From contig JACATO010002137.1 in NCBI GenBank assembly GCA_018389105.1, positions 62,001-126,000 of the forward strand: a DNA stretch of 64,000 nucleotides. Reading direction: 5' to 3'. Source of the stretch: Nautilus pompilius (lineage: Eukaryota > Mollusca > Cephalopoda > Nautilida > Nautilidae). The notes beneath the pieces were generated by a model. The model was not told where the DNA came from. It made no database searches and saw only the letters and a program-made list of their open reading frames with translations. Both the position numbers and the translations under genes were made by a program. Within the stretch, counting starts at the first letter, position 1, and the number at the start of each line of letters is the position of its first letter. This document shows, one piece after another, positions 22,400 to 34,359 of the stretch.

Positions 22400-24214
22400 T
22401 TATTTGCAATTTATAGTTTCTCTTATTTCCAATAGTACATTATTTTGATTCACAAATATTTGAACATTCAAATGCAAACAAACAAATCAGTAATATTTTG
22501 AGAAGAGTAACATTACTAGCTACTGTTAATATTCCAGTTTTCTTTTTAAAAAATCAATAACTAAGAGCGAACTAATGCAATCCCTTGAGTAAATGGGTTA
22601 ATTCTCAACATGTTCTGAGGTAAGTAATGCTTTGTTGTTCTTTTTAATTTGGATTATGAGCATAGACGACATAATTAGGATTTTTATTTTGGCTGCAGAT
22701 AAGAAACTGAAGGACCCAACAAATGCTCAGAACCATGACTGGTTTTGTGAGAGCATATGCTAAAGATTTCTAAATGAAACCCATGGGCCACTAAAATGCT
22801 TTCTCAGCTGGATTTCATACGAACAACTGAAGTACAATGCCAACACCAAACATGATAAACAACCAATTCCACGAAAAGCCAAAACCAACCAACCAACCAA
22901 CCAAACTAAAAATGGCTCATGCATTGCAGAACATTTCCAAACCAAGATTTATTAAAATGTGTTCTCATGGAAATTATATACATTAATTAATACCTAGGCT
23001 TAGCATGTGTTTTACCATGAAATGTTAGTACATAAAAAGGAAACAGACTGACTTACTTTCACAGAACAGATCCATATCAGGTCACAGTTCGTCATCAGAC
23101 AGCAGCAAGGAATTTCTCCAGGTGCCAGAAATCCACCTAGCCACACTTCTGGATCCTGAGTCACTCAGTAAATTAACCCACACATTTTGGCCAGATGGTG
23201 ATGTTCCCCCAAAACAATTTCTGTTGATAAGAAAAAAGTTTCCATATAAGCAATGACAACTTAACATCAGTGCTGCAGAGCAACAGCAGTTAGTGATCCT
23301 ATATCTTGTGATCAACCTGCCATACGTGGTGGCAGCCTGAACAGTCATGTAAATCCCATAGTGGTGTTTTTCAGGATGATTTTATGATTAAGTCTGAAAT
23401 TTCCAAATAACGCCCAACCTGCAGGATTATTTGCCCAGCAAAAAAATGTATTGCAGGTCTTTCTTTATCAGTTTTCCACATCACGGATTCTATCTGCGTG
23501 AGGTTTTTCTTCTAGAGCAAACATCATATCTCAAGAGCCAATACGAACCATTTAGCTTCATAATCTTTGCATAATACTCTATTTTACGAAGATTTTCAGA
23601 TCATACTTTGGTTAATGAACATGTGATCCACAGGTAATGGATCTATCATGCACAATATACATGGTAGGTAGGTACTAAACTGTTTTTTTTTTTTTAATCA
23701 CAAAAAATATGAACCAGCCCTTAGATTAAGGTGATGCTGTTAAAAAAAAACTAGATTTTTTTTCCCTGGATTCAGTTAGTGAATAGAGAGTTAAGATGTA
23801 CATCTTGGCTGAAGAAACATTTTTACACATGTAGACAAAAAATATTTAGCATTAAAATTTACTATTTTTTGTTTTTTTTTACATATAGATATAAATATTA
23901 AGAATATAAAATTATTGTAATTAATCAGATGAAAACAGTAAACAAGTTTTAAAAATATTTTTTGCTTTTAAAGCAGCACCAGCAGCCATAACTCCAAATA
24001 TAATTGTTGCATGGGCTACATGCCATTTTTGCATTTGTATTTTCTTATTTAGCTTCATTTTCAGCAGATTAGTTAAAATTTTGTTATGGCCTGCAGCAGA
24101 TACACACTTTGAATCAATGCTTCAGTGATACAACAATATCTTCAGTTAAACAGATTGCTCAACAAGACCTTCAGATGCACAGGTGTAGGCAGGCAACATT
24201 GAAAGACTTCTGAA

Positions 24215-24215
<1 letters not shown>
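22400..24215. other. non-coding AT-rich stretch
   Basis: Nothing recognised. An 88-codon minus-strand frame at 23082-23348 has no known motif and is probably chance. Confidence 0.5.

Positions 24216-24249
<34 letters not shown>
24216..24249. repeat. CA microsatellite
   Basis: About 17 units of AC/CA without interruption. Confidence 0.95.
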
Positions 24250-24250
<1 letters not shown>

Positions 24251-24444
24251 AGGAAGTCACCCTCACCATCTGTTACGCCCAAAGGCTGAATTAAATGTAC
24301 TGGGTAAACTAGAGTCGTAATGTTTGTTCAAGGTGCCCTAATGCTGAGCCCGGATCCAATTTAGAGAATATTTTGGCTTGTGATAACTCGGGCAGAATGA
24401 TACTGATGATAAGTAATTGATAGTGTAGATGATGCAATGACATA

Positions 24445-25571
24445 CAGCGGCATGCAAAAGTCTTGCATAAAAATAATTTTTCCTGTAAATTAGCTCGCAT
24501 TTTGTCGAAAGCAGTTGTTACCAAATCTTGTTAATTAAAGTATTTCTATATCGCTGTTGTGCATCTATTCCAATAATATCAAGCAAATTGTTCCATTGTA
24601 AGAAAAGTTATAATTTTTAGAAAATCATTTGCATGAAATCCGCGTGAGCAAAAATGATGCATAAAATCCGGACAGCTGTCTAATCAATCCCGAGTATGCA
24701 GAAAGTGACCAGATCCATCAATAATGAGTAGAATATCCGAAATTCTTGATAACTGGTTAACGTGGCTACCAAACGCTGACAATTGTCACTACTGAACTCC
24801 GACCAGGCTTCCTCGATTTTCTGTGGTTTCTTGGCACTAAGGCTGAGTTTGATCGAGTGCCAAATGTTTACGATGGGATTGAGATCCGGGCCAGTCGAGG
24901 AGGGGGATTCGCAACTCTGCCATCAAGGCCTCGACACTCCCAGCTGTGTGGATGGGGGCGTTGTCCTGCCGATAGATGGCCGTCAGGGGCCTGTGGTCCC
25001 ACATACACGGTTCGACAATGTCCGAGACGACCTTAGCGTAGTTGTGGGCATCCATTCGACCCCTCCACGTGATCGACGATTGAAAACGGCCCCAAACCAT
25101 GGCCGAATGTCCCCCCCCCCGCCGCCAGCAGAGTCGGTCGGGTGCCACTAGGACACCGAGCCGCCGAGTGGACCCTCACGGATATTCTTTCGCCGGTAAC
25201 CAACACCCGGGACCGCTGGGTCACGGTCCAGTGGAGATGGTCGCGAGCCCACCATTGTCAGTCCGGACCGACGGACGGCTCCCTCTGTGGGTCAATCGCC
25301 GCCTGACGGTTCACGAGGCCAACTGGATCCCGTTGGTGCCTTCCTTGACAGGGCGGGTCTGGATGCCGGCTCGAAATTAGGGATCCGCAACGACCCACCC
25401 AGTCTCGCCATCTTCTCTCACGAGACCGACCCGGCATCACCGCGTGTTGAACAGAAGTGGCACTTTCTTCATATCTACTATACCCCACTCCCCCGATGGC
25501 ACCACACACACACACACACACATATACTCTAATTCTTCTTGTAGTTTGTGCAGGACTTTCGCACGCCGCTG
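24445..25571 (-). mobile_element. Tc1-like element with both terminal repeats
   Basis: The left end CAGCGGCATGCAAAAGTCTT and the right end complement CAGCGGCGTGCGAAAGTCCT are each flanked by TA, giving a 1127-bp element. The transposase reads on the minus strand: WARDHLHWT and a first catalytic site degraded to TGER (about 25190), GGGHSAMVWG (about 25110), RQDNAPIHT (second D, about 24950) and, after a frameshift, PDLNPIVNIW (about 24870), where the usual glutamate is valine. It is dead. The 5' part of the gene is strongly GC- and CpG-rich while the 3' third is AT-rich. Confidence 0.92.
25503..25522. repeat. short CA microsatellite inside the Tc1 element
   Basis: A (CA)10 run within the 5' part of the Tc1 element. 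Confidence 0.9.
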
Positions 25572-25719
25572 TACCTGGCAGTTTAGCCAGTGGTACGTGT
25601 TAGGGGGCCGTAAGGGGTTCGTGCTGTCTGTGACTGCCACGAGGCAACCTCTCGAGCTACCATGATGAGGAGGAGCCCGCCGACATCGGCTGGGGTTTGT
25701 CTATTCCCCCGTCTGAGGG

Positions 25720-26128
25720 GTCCCTCCACCAGCGGGGAGGCCAACAAGGGGCCCCTCCACCAGTGAGAGCCAGCCCGGCCCAACAAGGGGCCCCTCCACC
25801 AGTGAGAGCCAGCCCGGCCCAACAAGGGGCCCCTCCACCAGTGAGAGCCAGCCCGGCCCAACAAGGGGCCCCTCCACCAGTGAGAGCCAGCCCGGCCCAA
25901 CAAGGGGTCCCTCCACCAGTGAGAGCCAGCCCGGCCCAACAAGGGGTCCCTCCACCAGTGAGAGCCAGCCCCCAACAAGGGGTCCCTCCACCAGTGAGAG
26001 CCAGCCCGGCCCAACAAGGGGTCCCTCCACCAGTGAGAGCCAGCCCGGCCCAACAAGGGGTCCCTCCACCAGTGAGAGCCAGCCCGGCCCAACAAGGGGC
26101 CCCTCCACCAGTGAGAGCCAGCCCGGCC
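25720..26128. repeat. GC-rich 39-bp minisatellite, ten units
   Basis: Unit starts are at 25742, 25781, 25820, 25859, 25898, 25937, 25973, 26012, 26051 and 26090, with a partial unit before. Nine units are 39 bp; the one at 25937 is 36 bp. Units fall into two sequence types (GGGGCCCC and GGGGTCCC at the same spot), arranged as a block of four, a block of five, then one of the first type. Since 39 is divisible by three, several frames stay open on both strands, for example QQGAPPPVRASPA on the plus strand (frame 25697-26308). I see no independent support that any of these is translated. Confidence 0.95.
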
Positions 26129-26740
26129 CAACAATGGCGGACGGACGGACGGACGCGCGGTAACTGTCCGACAAGCGGGGAGGACCTCCATGGCTCTCTG
26201 GGTACGTACGTTGGTAGGACGCTGGTCGAGTCTGGACTGAACCTCGCATTAACCATCAGCTCAGCATCCACTTCGCCTGCCGGGTCCAGGGGAACATCGA
26301 GCAGCTGACGGCCGTAACCGCCACGTCTCGCTCGCTGGCCAGAAGACGGGGTCACGGCGCAGTCACTTTGACCTTCGGTAGAGGTCGTGAACCCTCCACG
26401 TGACGTGTGACGGAGGCGCACTGAACAGGGAAGGGAAGTTTTTGAGTTCGAATAGAGTCCGACCCCTCCCCATCCATCCATCCATCCATCCCAAGAGGAA
26501 AAGGAAATGTCGCGCACACCCCCCGTTACATCTGCTGACACGATAAGCCCAATTTTTGGTGGGATGGAGGAGAGGAAATACAACTGGATAATCAACAACT
26601 CGCTTTACAGTGAACAGAACTTGTCCCGTCCTCTCTCCCCTCCTCCCCCCCCCCCCCAGTGGTGCGAGAACAGATCGGACCGAGTTCGGAACTCTCTTAA
26701 AACCTTTGGCGCCCATGACCCCACCACGTGACTGCGTTTA
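26129..26740. other. GC-rich block after the minisatellite
   Basis: GC- and CpG-rich unlike its surroundings, with short (GGAC)n at 26138-26153, (ATCC)n at 26465-26490 and a run of about 14 C near 26646. I recognise no gene. It ends sharply near 26740, where AT-rich DNA resumes. Confidence 0.6.
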
Positions 26741-29198
26741 GTTACTCTAATACAAAGAAAAGAGCGAATAATCCATGGGGGGGGCGAGTCAGGGTTAGTT
26801 CAAGCACCAGCATCTTCTTTGACAGTAATTATAATAAATGGTTCTTCCATTCTGAAAATCAAGGAAATTTGATTAGTGTGTGTGGTGGTGGTGGTGGGAG
26901 GAGAAGAGCACTTCTAGGGGAGATAATAAAGAAAAAACTCTTTTTAAATACGTACCGCAAGGTTTTTCGTTGTTTTTACACGCCCCCCCCCTCAAACTGC
27001 TTTAAGCCAATGTTTCAAGTGTGGTAATATAACAAAACTTTATACATGTAGTGTACCATCTACCGATTGTTCTGTTACAATGATTATTTACTAATGCAGT
27101 GCGAATATCTATTGGTAGTAATATAAACTACTACAAGGGAGACCACCGAGACTGGTGAGTTGTCACAGCATCAGTAATTCCTAATTAAACGCACAGTGAG
27201 TCTATAATCTACCTTTGTCCTTGATCTCGGTGCAAATGACATCCATTAAAGCCTCATTAAGCATCTAATTAAGAATTACTGGTGATGTAACAACTACCCC
27301 ACGTGGGCTCTTCTAGTAATCTGCTACAAACCATTCAGTTCATGCAAATAGAAAAACACACACACAAGATCCTCAAAACAACAGTACTTGCACTTTTGAA
27401 CTAATTGTGCAATCATAAAACCTCAAACTTCATCAGTTTGCGCGTGCGTGCCCAAACAACTCAGAAAAGAATGATATTTTGAAAATAAAATCAGGTTAGT
27501 TTTTTTTTCAAAACAAATTCTTCACAGCGTAAAGCAGAGTTTTAAGATGTCAGTGTCTACACAGTATACTTATGAACCAAAGGATTTTTCTGAGCTTCGA
27601 CTATTAGGAACTAACCGCCAGAATGGATCCGTGTTGTTCTTTTTTTTAACTAAGAGTGGTAAGTGGACATCTAATACAAGAGAACTTCTAATTTGATGAC
27701 CTACACCAGTTTTCTGGAGGAGACTGAGAGAAAGAGAAGAGAGTCAGCAGCGTATGGGCTCTATGCTTTAAGTCCGAAAACCATTATTATGAGGCTGTAA
27801 TTGGATTGTGTAGCTCGAAATAGCTACATTGGCATAGTTTATCCAAATAACACAACGGCTTCTCAGTGGCGAACTCAGGACAAGGTAGATTTTCATCGTC
27901 AAAGAAATGCTTGTAAACTGGTTGCCTTAAAATTAGAAATATCCATCAGTGATTTCACTGTAAAGTGCTGAGTGTCTGAACCAAAGAGAAAGGTATGTGG
28001 CAGTAACTAGCCCAGATGAGCAGCCTTCGAGCTGAGAAATACAACACTCTACTGATTGAGCCCCTTTTTGTTGGAAGGTAATATATTAAATTTGTTTTCA
28101 ATATTTTTTTAGGTGTTACACCAAATGTTAGTGGATGATAATGCATAAACACACTGCTGTACAGCTTAAAATATGCCCTAAGAATGCCATGTGTTACCTT
28201 GCACTGTAATTATTAAATAAAATCTTGCATAAATCAAAATTGTGTTGTTGAAGCAAAAAAAAAACAACAAAGTCTTAATAGATAATGTAATGAGAACAAA
28301 TTCAAGGAAAACTTTGGCTTTATACAACTTATAACTGAACATGGCGAGATAACATTAAGTAATATAGCGCCTTACACCGACCTAGAGGAAGCGAAAGTGA
28401 GAACGAGGCTCGATGCTGGATCTCATCTCTTCTCGTCAACACAATTAAGGGAAAATAACTCCTAAGAGTCGTTACAGCAACTGCATGCAAAAAAGGGGGC
28501 AGTATGATAGTGAGTTCTCGTTATGAACAACGAAATGTTGTTACAGATCAGGGTAAAAATTACTTCTGTTTTGGGTCCCGCAACCTTTAAGACCGAACCT
28601 GGGCAGAGAGGCAGCGTGATAACAGTATACATGTCTAACAAACAAGCAATGAGGCCACCAGGAAACTGACAGTTAACAGGGATTATCTGACTGCCAGCTC
28701 GGTTTATGTATTATTTTTTTTTTTTTTTAAGGATGGGCAGTTTCATTAAATCCTTAATGGGTTTTGACTGCTTGCAAGTGCGTGTATTTTCAAACCAAAA
28801 AACAAGCAAGAGACTTTATGTTCATAGAGAGAGAGAGGATATCAGAAATAGTTTATCTAGTTACAGGTTGGGTCACTCATGCATAACACTACGGGCAAAA
28901 TTGTTTGTTTTTTTTTTGTTGTTGTTGTTGCAAACTTTAATTCCTAAGCTGGTATTTAACATTTAACAGACCTTTAAGATTTAATTTACTTTGCCTTCTG
29001 TCCCCAACCGCATTCATTCACCAACCAAAACAGGAAACTTTCCAGCCAATGAGTAACTAAGCAGCCTGACATTCCTTTGAAGATGTTGCTGACGTAAGCA
29101 TTCGCCAGGAGTACATAGAACAATTTGAATAAAGGAGAGGAGAGCGGATACATCAGAAAGTCGGATAAAGAAGAGGAGGCCTAAGCTTCAGAAGAGAA
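26741..29198. other. non-coding stretch upstream of the lectin gene
   Basis: AT-rich with G and C homopolymers at 26777-26784 and 26983-26991, the foldback listed separately, and poly-T/TTG runs near 28905-28930. AATAAAGG at 29131-29138 is a weak TATA-like string about 60 bases before the lectin start codon. No CDS is supported. Confidence 0.5.
27128..27321. repeat. imperfect foldback (MITE-like)
   Basis: Left arm around 27131-27200 and right arm around 27240-27315 are imperfect reverse complements, best over GTTGTCACAGCATCAGTAAT and its partner near 27261-27300. The loop is about 40 bases. No open frame. The arrangement suits a small non-autonomous DNA transposon, but target duplications are not clear. 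Confidence 0.6.
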
Positions 29199-29307
29199 AT
29201 GTCCGCATCACTCTCAACGGTTCCACTCCTTTTGTTTCTATCTTTCTTGTTTTTGGTTAATCTCTCTGAAAATCTTACCCCAACAGCTGGAAAACCTGGC
29301 TCTGACA
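29199..29307 (+). CDS. C-type lectin exon 1 (signal peptide)
   Basis: Starts at the first ATG after a purine-rich leader, in context AGAAATGT, and encodes the hydrophobic leader and a short linker. The donor is GTAAGT. Confidence 0.87.
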
Positions 29308-29567
29308 GTAAGTTTTTTTCTGAGTTTACCTGTTAACACATACCGAATATTATTATTATTATTGAAAGAACTGTTTAACTGGCTGTATACCACCTTTAGA
29401 ATCTGTATTACTGGTCATGGGGTTTGCAAGGGCGATAGAGCTTGTGACCCACGGGTCCTGTTTAATATTCGGAATTGACAAGTCAATAGTTTAGTACTTT
29501 TACATGTATACCAAATAATAGTAATAGTAATAGTAATAATAATAATAATATAATAATAATAATAATA

Positions 29568-29603
<36 letters not shown>

Positions 29604-32600
29604 GCTAAGCATGCCAACTTTGTGGTTGGCTGTCATGAATTAAATATCAAAAGTGAGTTTCCATGCAGGTAGGGAAGCAATATTACGGCTAATGGAATGT
29701 GAGATGCTAAAATTTTGACGATTGTTAACCCTTTGTGACAGGAAAGGCTACTCCTGCAGAGAAGGGTTACACGTTCAATGCCACGGAAAACACCTGGTAC
29801 AAAGCATATGGCGCTCAGGTAAACTGGACAGATGCCGCGAAAACCTGTCAGACAGATGGAGCAATCCTCATCACAGCGAAGACGCCGCAGAGGGTTAAAC
29901 TTATAGAGTACATCCGAAAAACGTTCCTTTCTAATGGTGAGATGGTTAATTTTCTTATTCTGGTTCGGTTTTTTTGTTTTCCAGGTTTCATTGACAGTTG
30001 CTAGGGTTAAATTGTATGATATTTGTGATAATTTGCTTTCAAAAGTTCGAACAAATTTTAAATCACATGACTGCGAGAATTTCCTTTTCCCCTCTATAGT
30101 AAACACTTATGATGTCCTCATTATGTCTACCCGCTGCTGTGCCCAGCAAATGCTCATTAATATGACTAATTCATCTGCCGCACCTGTTTCTATCTTGATG
30201 CTGGCACTCACTGATAACTAAAGGTCTTTAGCTCTTTGAAGACCATTGCCCTTCAGGAATGGTCACTACAGCCTCATATGACTGACTTGGGAGTGAACTT
30301 ATCTTCTATTAAACATCTGGCAGGGTGTACATATGGAGGGACAGCAGAAGTCTGTTGGTAGCCATAAGACTGCCAAGTCAGTCTGTAGAGAACCGAAGAA
30401 GGGTTATTCACAAAAACTATTTTTAGTATTTTAGATGTGAAGCAAAGTGATCTCTCCAAGAAAAAGCTGCAGGGAGACACAAAGCAAAGTTCAAGAACTA
30501 TTGAGGTTGCTTTAGTTTCATGTTCTCCTTTAGTGATCACCCGTCTCCCACCAACATCGCCAAAGTCAAAACCAGTAGGAGATTTTTCAATATAATCCAG
30601 AGTAACTTTCCAAGTTCCATTTTACCAAAAGATAAAATGGAACCCTGGTTTGATAAATGCACAAAGTCTGAGTGCGACAAAAGTTGTGCTCTTGCATTCT
30701 GTCATCAGTGAAGACAAGTATAAAAGCATCATTGCAAGCTGACAGTAAATCAGAAACAGCTTCACAAAATAAAAATATGGTTTCAGCAATTGGAGAACAC
30801 CATTAGAAGAACATTCACAACATGGAAAAATTTAAAGTTATTGTATATATATATACTTGCATGTAGGTTGACCAATGAATAAGGCAAGCCTAACATATTG
30901 TGGAAAATTGCTTGTCTTGCTTATAAGTCAAATATTTTTTACCATTTTCCAAAATATCTATTATTTTCAAAATGTATTTATTGATCAAAACAGAAGCATA
31001 TTTATTCCATACAATTGTAGAAAATTATATTTGTCTTTCCAATTAGAAACTCTTTTGTGAATCTTGTGGCCACCTGACGATTGATAATGACACTAAAAAT
31101 GTCTACTATTTAGATTTCAATCTGAAATTAGAAAAAAAAATATATACAATAATTTCGTATTCAGGTTCTGGTAGTTATATTATGATGTATATTACCATAA
31201 AATAAATACATTCTTAAACATACCAATAAATATTTTTTGAAATGTCAAAATCAAATTATTCTGACATTGATCCTCTATTATCACTCATTTGCTTAAACTT
31301 GGAGGTGATAGCAAATGTATTTGGGAAGCCGAGGATTTGGCCTTCTCTTGCAGATAAGACAAGGTGAGATATTTAAACTGTTTTGAGGGAATTTCTTCAA
31401 CTTATATGCAAGTATACACGGTAATCACAATTCAGTTAACTGATTCCAATTATTGAAGAAGAGTGAAAATTTTTTGGCATGTAATTCAGAGTTAAAATTT
31501 AAGAGGAAGACAATTTTTTAAGATGTTCATGAAGTCGTTCACTAGTCTGCGGTACTTAGCTTGACAAGGTTGGTAATACTTGGCCATGTCAAAACCTCTG
31601 GAAATCTGCAGATTGAAGTGCAAAGATGATCCTGCTCCTAAAAGATGGATGGAGCTAAAATACCAATTGGCTTTTACCAGAGATACAAAATGAGATACAT
31701 TTGAGCTGACGAGTCATGAAATTCTCAGTCTGTTTGCTTCAGATGTCAGAATGGTCCAGTATTATATTGATGATGCATAGAAACTGTTGGATGACCTGGG
31801 AGTACAAGAATTAGTGTTGGGACTAAATTAAATCTGGATGTAATATCAAAAACTGTGGTGCTCAATACTGATGGTTCCAACATTTTTCAAGGAAAATTCA
31901 AAGGAGTTGGAGCTTGTTTTGAACAGGAGGAAATCAGAGCAATGTATTCATTGCCAAACACATGAACTAAATTTTGCTGTTCAAGACACTAGTTCTAGAA
32001 ATTCCCTCATGCATGACTTTTTTAAACACTGATGAACTAACAAATTTTCTACTAGATTTTAAAAAAAACATCTAACAACATTTCAAAACCTTACAAAATC
32101 TGCTGAATGTCATACTTGTTTCACAGATAAATTCAATTCTTTAGAAGTGATAGAATCACAGCTGGATATCTTGTCTGAAGACCTGGAAACTATACAAGAG
32201 CAGTCAGGTGACATGCATCTGATATCTAAAATAGTGAATTTTCTGGAAATGTTACAATTCAAATTTTTCATATCCTTGAAAATAGTCTCAAGCACTTTCA
32301 AAATTACTGACAGTACCAATAAACTTATCCAGTCTGAAAGAACATCATCTGGGGAAGGCATAAAATTCGCCCATAGTAAGGAACTTGTTCGTCTGAGAGA
32401 TGACTTTGAGTCTATTTAGGATAACAGTTTCAGATGCTCTAAAGCTGCTCCAACAATCAAATACTCCTTGCCATTTTCAGGAATCAAAAGCATACAAATG
32501 TTCAAACCTTAAAGATGATTATTTATCTTTGAAATTGCTAACATGGCTATCAATTTAAAATCATGTACAATGAATAAAATGGTACCCATTTTGATATTGA

Positions 32601-34141
32601 TTGAAAAGCTCTTGTTGTCTTTATACTAGGGTGATATACCAAAATCCAATTTAAAATCTCTTTGTGAACATTTTGGCAGTGATTTGGATGAATTCAAATT
32701 GTAGTCTCAACTCATGGGTTTCTAAAATCTTCAGCTCAAATGTTTCTACTTTTACTGAAATCATAAAGGTCATCAGAGAGAGGTAAACATTCTGATTCCC
32801 TGAGTTCTATTTGCTGTCACCTGCAACCACAGCTGTTCCAGAGCTCTCTTTTAGCACACTGAGAAGACTACAAACTAACTTCTGCAGCACATCGCCAACA
32901 TAGAGACACTATTGTTGCCTCGTTTTAACATCACACCCAGAAGTTGGCAAACTGGATTAGAAAGCACTTGCAAATCATTTTATTTCATGTGGTGATGGTA
33001 AAAGATGTAATGAATTTTGCTCTATTGAATATGTAAATATTTGCTTTTTTTAAACCCATCTTTTTATGTACGTGTTAATGTGTTTAATTAAAATACTTAC
33101 AGAAAGAGCCTTTTCTTTCTTATACCTAGATCATAGTTCCACAATGTTCTTTCTAAATGTTTCTAGATTTTGTCGATTTTGAGCAGACATTTTAAAACAG
33201 AGATACAATATATTTTTTGCTAACAATTTTTGTCCCCTTCTCCGTATTTGAATGCTCTCTCCGCTCCTGGCTACTACAGAGTCATCCACTTGTTAAATGA
33301 CACTCTAATCAACCAAACCAAAAAAATCTAAAACTTAAATAGAAACTTTAAAAATGCGCTGCTTTTGCTTGTTTTGTTTATATATCTTAAGATTAAAGTG
33401 GAAGCATAGGAAATCTCAACTTTTTTCAATAATTAAGGACAAATTCCCAAAATGCAATACTGTTAAAGCTCAACTGTCTTCCTCCTTTCAGTTCCTTAGC
33501 CACTCTGTGTCTGTGTTTTTTTTAATAATAAAATCCTCTGCTTGGAGAGTCTGGAATCTGTCGCGCCAACTGGCAGTGAAATTTTAACCAGAGTTCTACC
33601 AGTAGTCGGCTTTAGTTGTGTTGCTCTATGTGATTGCTTTTTTAATTATCGATGAATATAAGAGTAAATATAGTAACAAAGTTACACGACAGCAACATCA
33701 CCATCGATAATGTTGTTGTTTTCTAAATGAAATCAACATACTGCCAAACAGTTGTGACTTTTGTCTACCGGTTGCAGGTATGTCATTTAAATTAATCGTG
33801 GGAGTCCTTGGCCAGCTGATGCAGACAGAGCCTGGCTTGCATGTCAAACAGTAACCATTGGTGACCAATGGCTAGATGTAGCTGTACATAAGTAAATGGG
33901 TCATTAAAAAGTGAACAACTGCCATTTGCCGTTTTGTTTTGTAGACTGGCCATGGGTTGGCTGCAGTGATCTGCAGACCACTGGACGCTGGATGTGGTCA
34001 GATGGGACTGAAATTAGCGGATGGACAGACTGGTATGCAGGAGAGCCAGAGATTGACGAACATTGTTGCTATGTGGTATCTCGCTGGGGTGCAGATGAAT
34101 GTGGCTTTCATATGCCATTTATCTGTGAAATACAGCTCTAA
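29199..34141 (+). CDS. secreted C-type lectin, three exons, 166 residues
   Basis: Coding exons are 29199-29307, 29742-29936 and 33945-34141, all GT-AG with phase 1 at both introns, which supports the model. Residues 1-23 form a signal peptide with a leucine/phenylalanine core, so the product is probably secreted. One C-type lectin domain covers about 44-166: WYKAYGAQVNW and C72, WVGC at 105-108 (WIGL motif), W-M-W-S-D-G-T at 117-123, C154 and the FICE ending with C162. C108 and one of C142/C143 may add a disulphide. The sugar/calcium motif EPN is EPE (135-137) and WND is replaced by GADE, so calcium-dependent sugar binding may be altered or lost. Possible N-glycosylation at NLT, NAT and NWT. 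The ligand is unknown. Confidence 0.9.
29514..29603. repeat. TAA microsatellite in lectin intron 1
   Basis: About 90 bp of TAA/TAG trinucleotides. The Leu/Tyr/Ile-rich frames across it are artefacts of the repeat. Confidence 0.95.
29742..29936 (+). CDS. C-type lectin exon 2 (N-terminal half of the domain)
   Basis: Acceptor TTTGTGACAG, donor ATG/GTGAGA. It encodes the first beta strand, the WYKAY motif and the helix carrying C72, through FLSN. Confidence 0.9.
29937..33944 (+). other. lectin intron 2
   Basis: A 4.0-kb intron, AT-rich, holding the hAT relic at 31840-33040 and otherwise unrecognised sequence. The donor is GTGAGA; the acceptor is a T-rich tract ending TTTTGTAG. Confidence 0.8.
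31840..33040 (+). mobile_element. hAT transposase relic (DUF4371/ZMYM1 type)
   Basis: Scattered frames on the plus strand follow the order of a hAT transposase: GKFKGVGACFEQEE near 31890 and HELNFAVQDT near 31963 (the CHxLNLAVQD motif), an alpha-helical insertion at 32147-32419, then a dimerisation-domain trace with ATTAVPE near 32827 and TLRRLQTNF near 32859. There are many stops and shifts. Ends were not found. It lies in the same direction as the lectin gene, inside its intron. Confidence 0.72.
33945..34141 (+). CDS. C-type lectin exon 3 (C-terminal half of the domain)
   Basis: Begins after TTTTGTAG and encodes WPWVGCSDL through PFICEIQL and the stop TAA. It carries the diverged EPE and GADE sites. 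Confidence 0.92.
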
Positions 34142-34353
34142 AAATGAATCTCTCTTTTCCTGATTCCATATTTACATACAATTTTGTCAGTCTGCATCTT
34201 TATTCATCTGATTTCCTACCCTTTATTGACATTAGCTAACCATCAAGTTCAGAGATGAACCTCATATTCGTCACTGGCCACTGAAGAGCTTTCTTTCTGC
34301 ACCATTGCTACACAATGGCGGTTTGTGTCAAATCGAGCAAGTTTTGCTTTAAA

Positions 34354-34359
34354 AATAAA
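34354..34359 (+). promoter_or_regulatory. candidate polyadenylation signal of the lectin gene
   Basis: AATAAA 213 bases after the stop codon, the first perfect hexamer downstream. Confidence 0.5.

Noticed and set aside
23082-23348. 88-codon minus-strand frame
   Set aside because: No domain or motif; length is within chance for this window.
25720-26128. CRISPR-like direct repeats
   Set aside because: The units are contiguous with no spacers, and the genome is eukaryotic.
25657-26598. 313-codon minus-strand reading frame
   Set aside because: It is open mainly because the 39-bp minisatellite is a multiple of three with no stops; competing frames on both strands are equally open, and no domain is seen.
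29415-29636. Leu/Tyr/Ile-rich frame
   Set aside because: A translation of the TAA microsatellite.
30274-30711. Opposed frames in lectin intron 2
   Set aside because: They overlap each other on both strands with no known motif, and the intron is well defined by matching splice phases.
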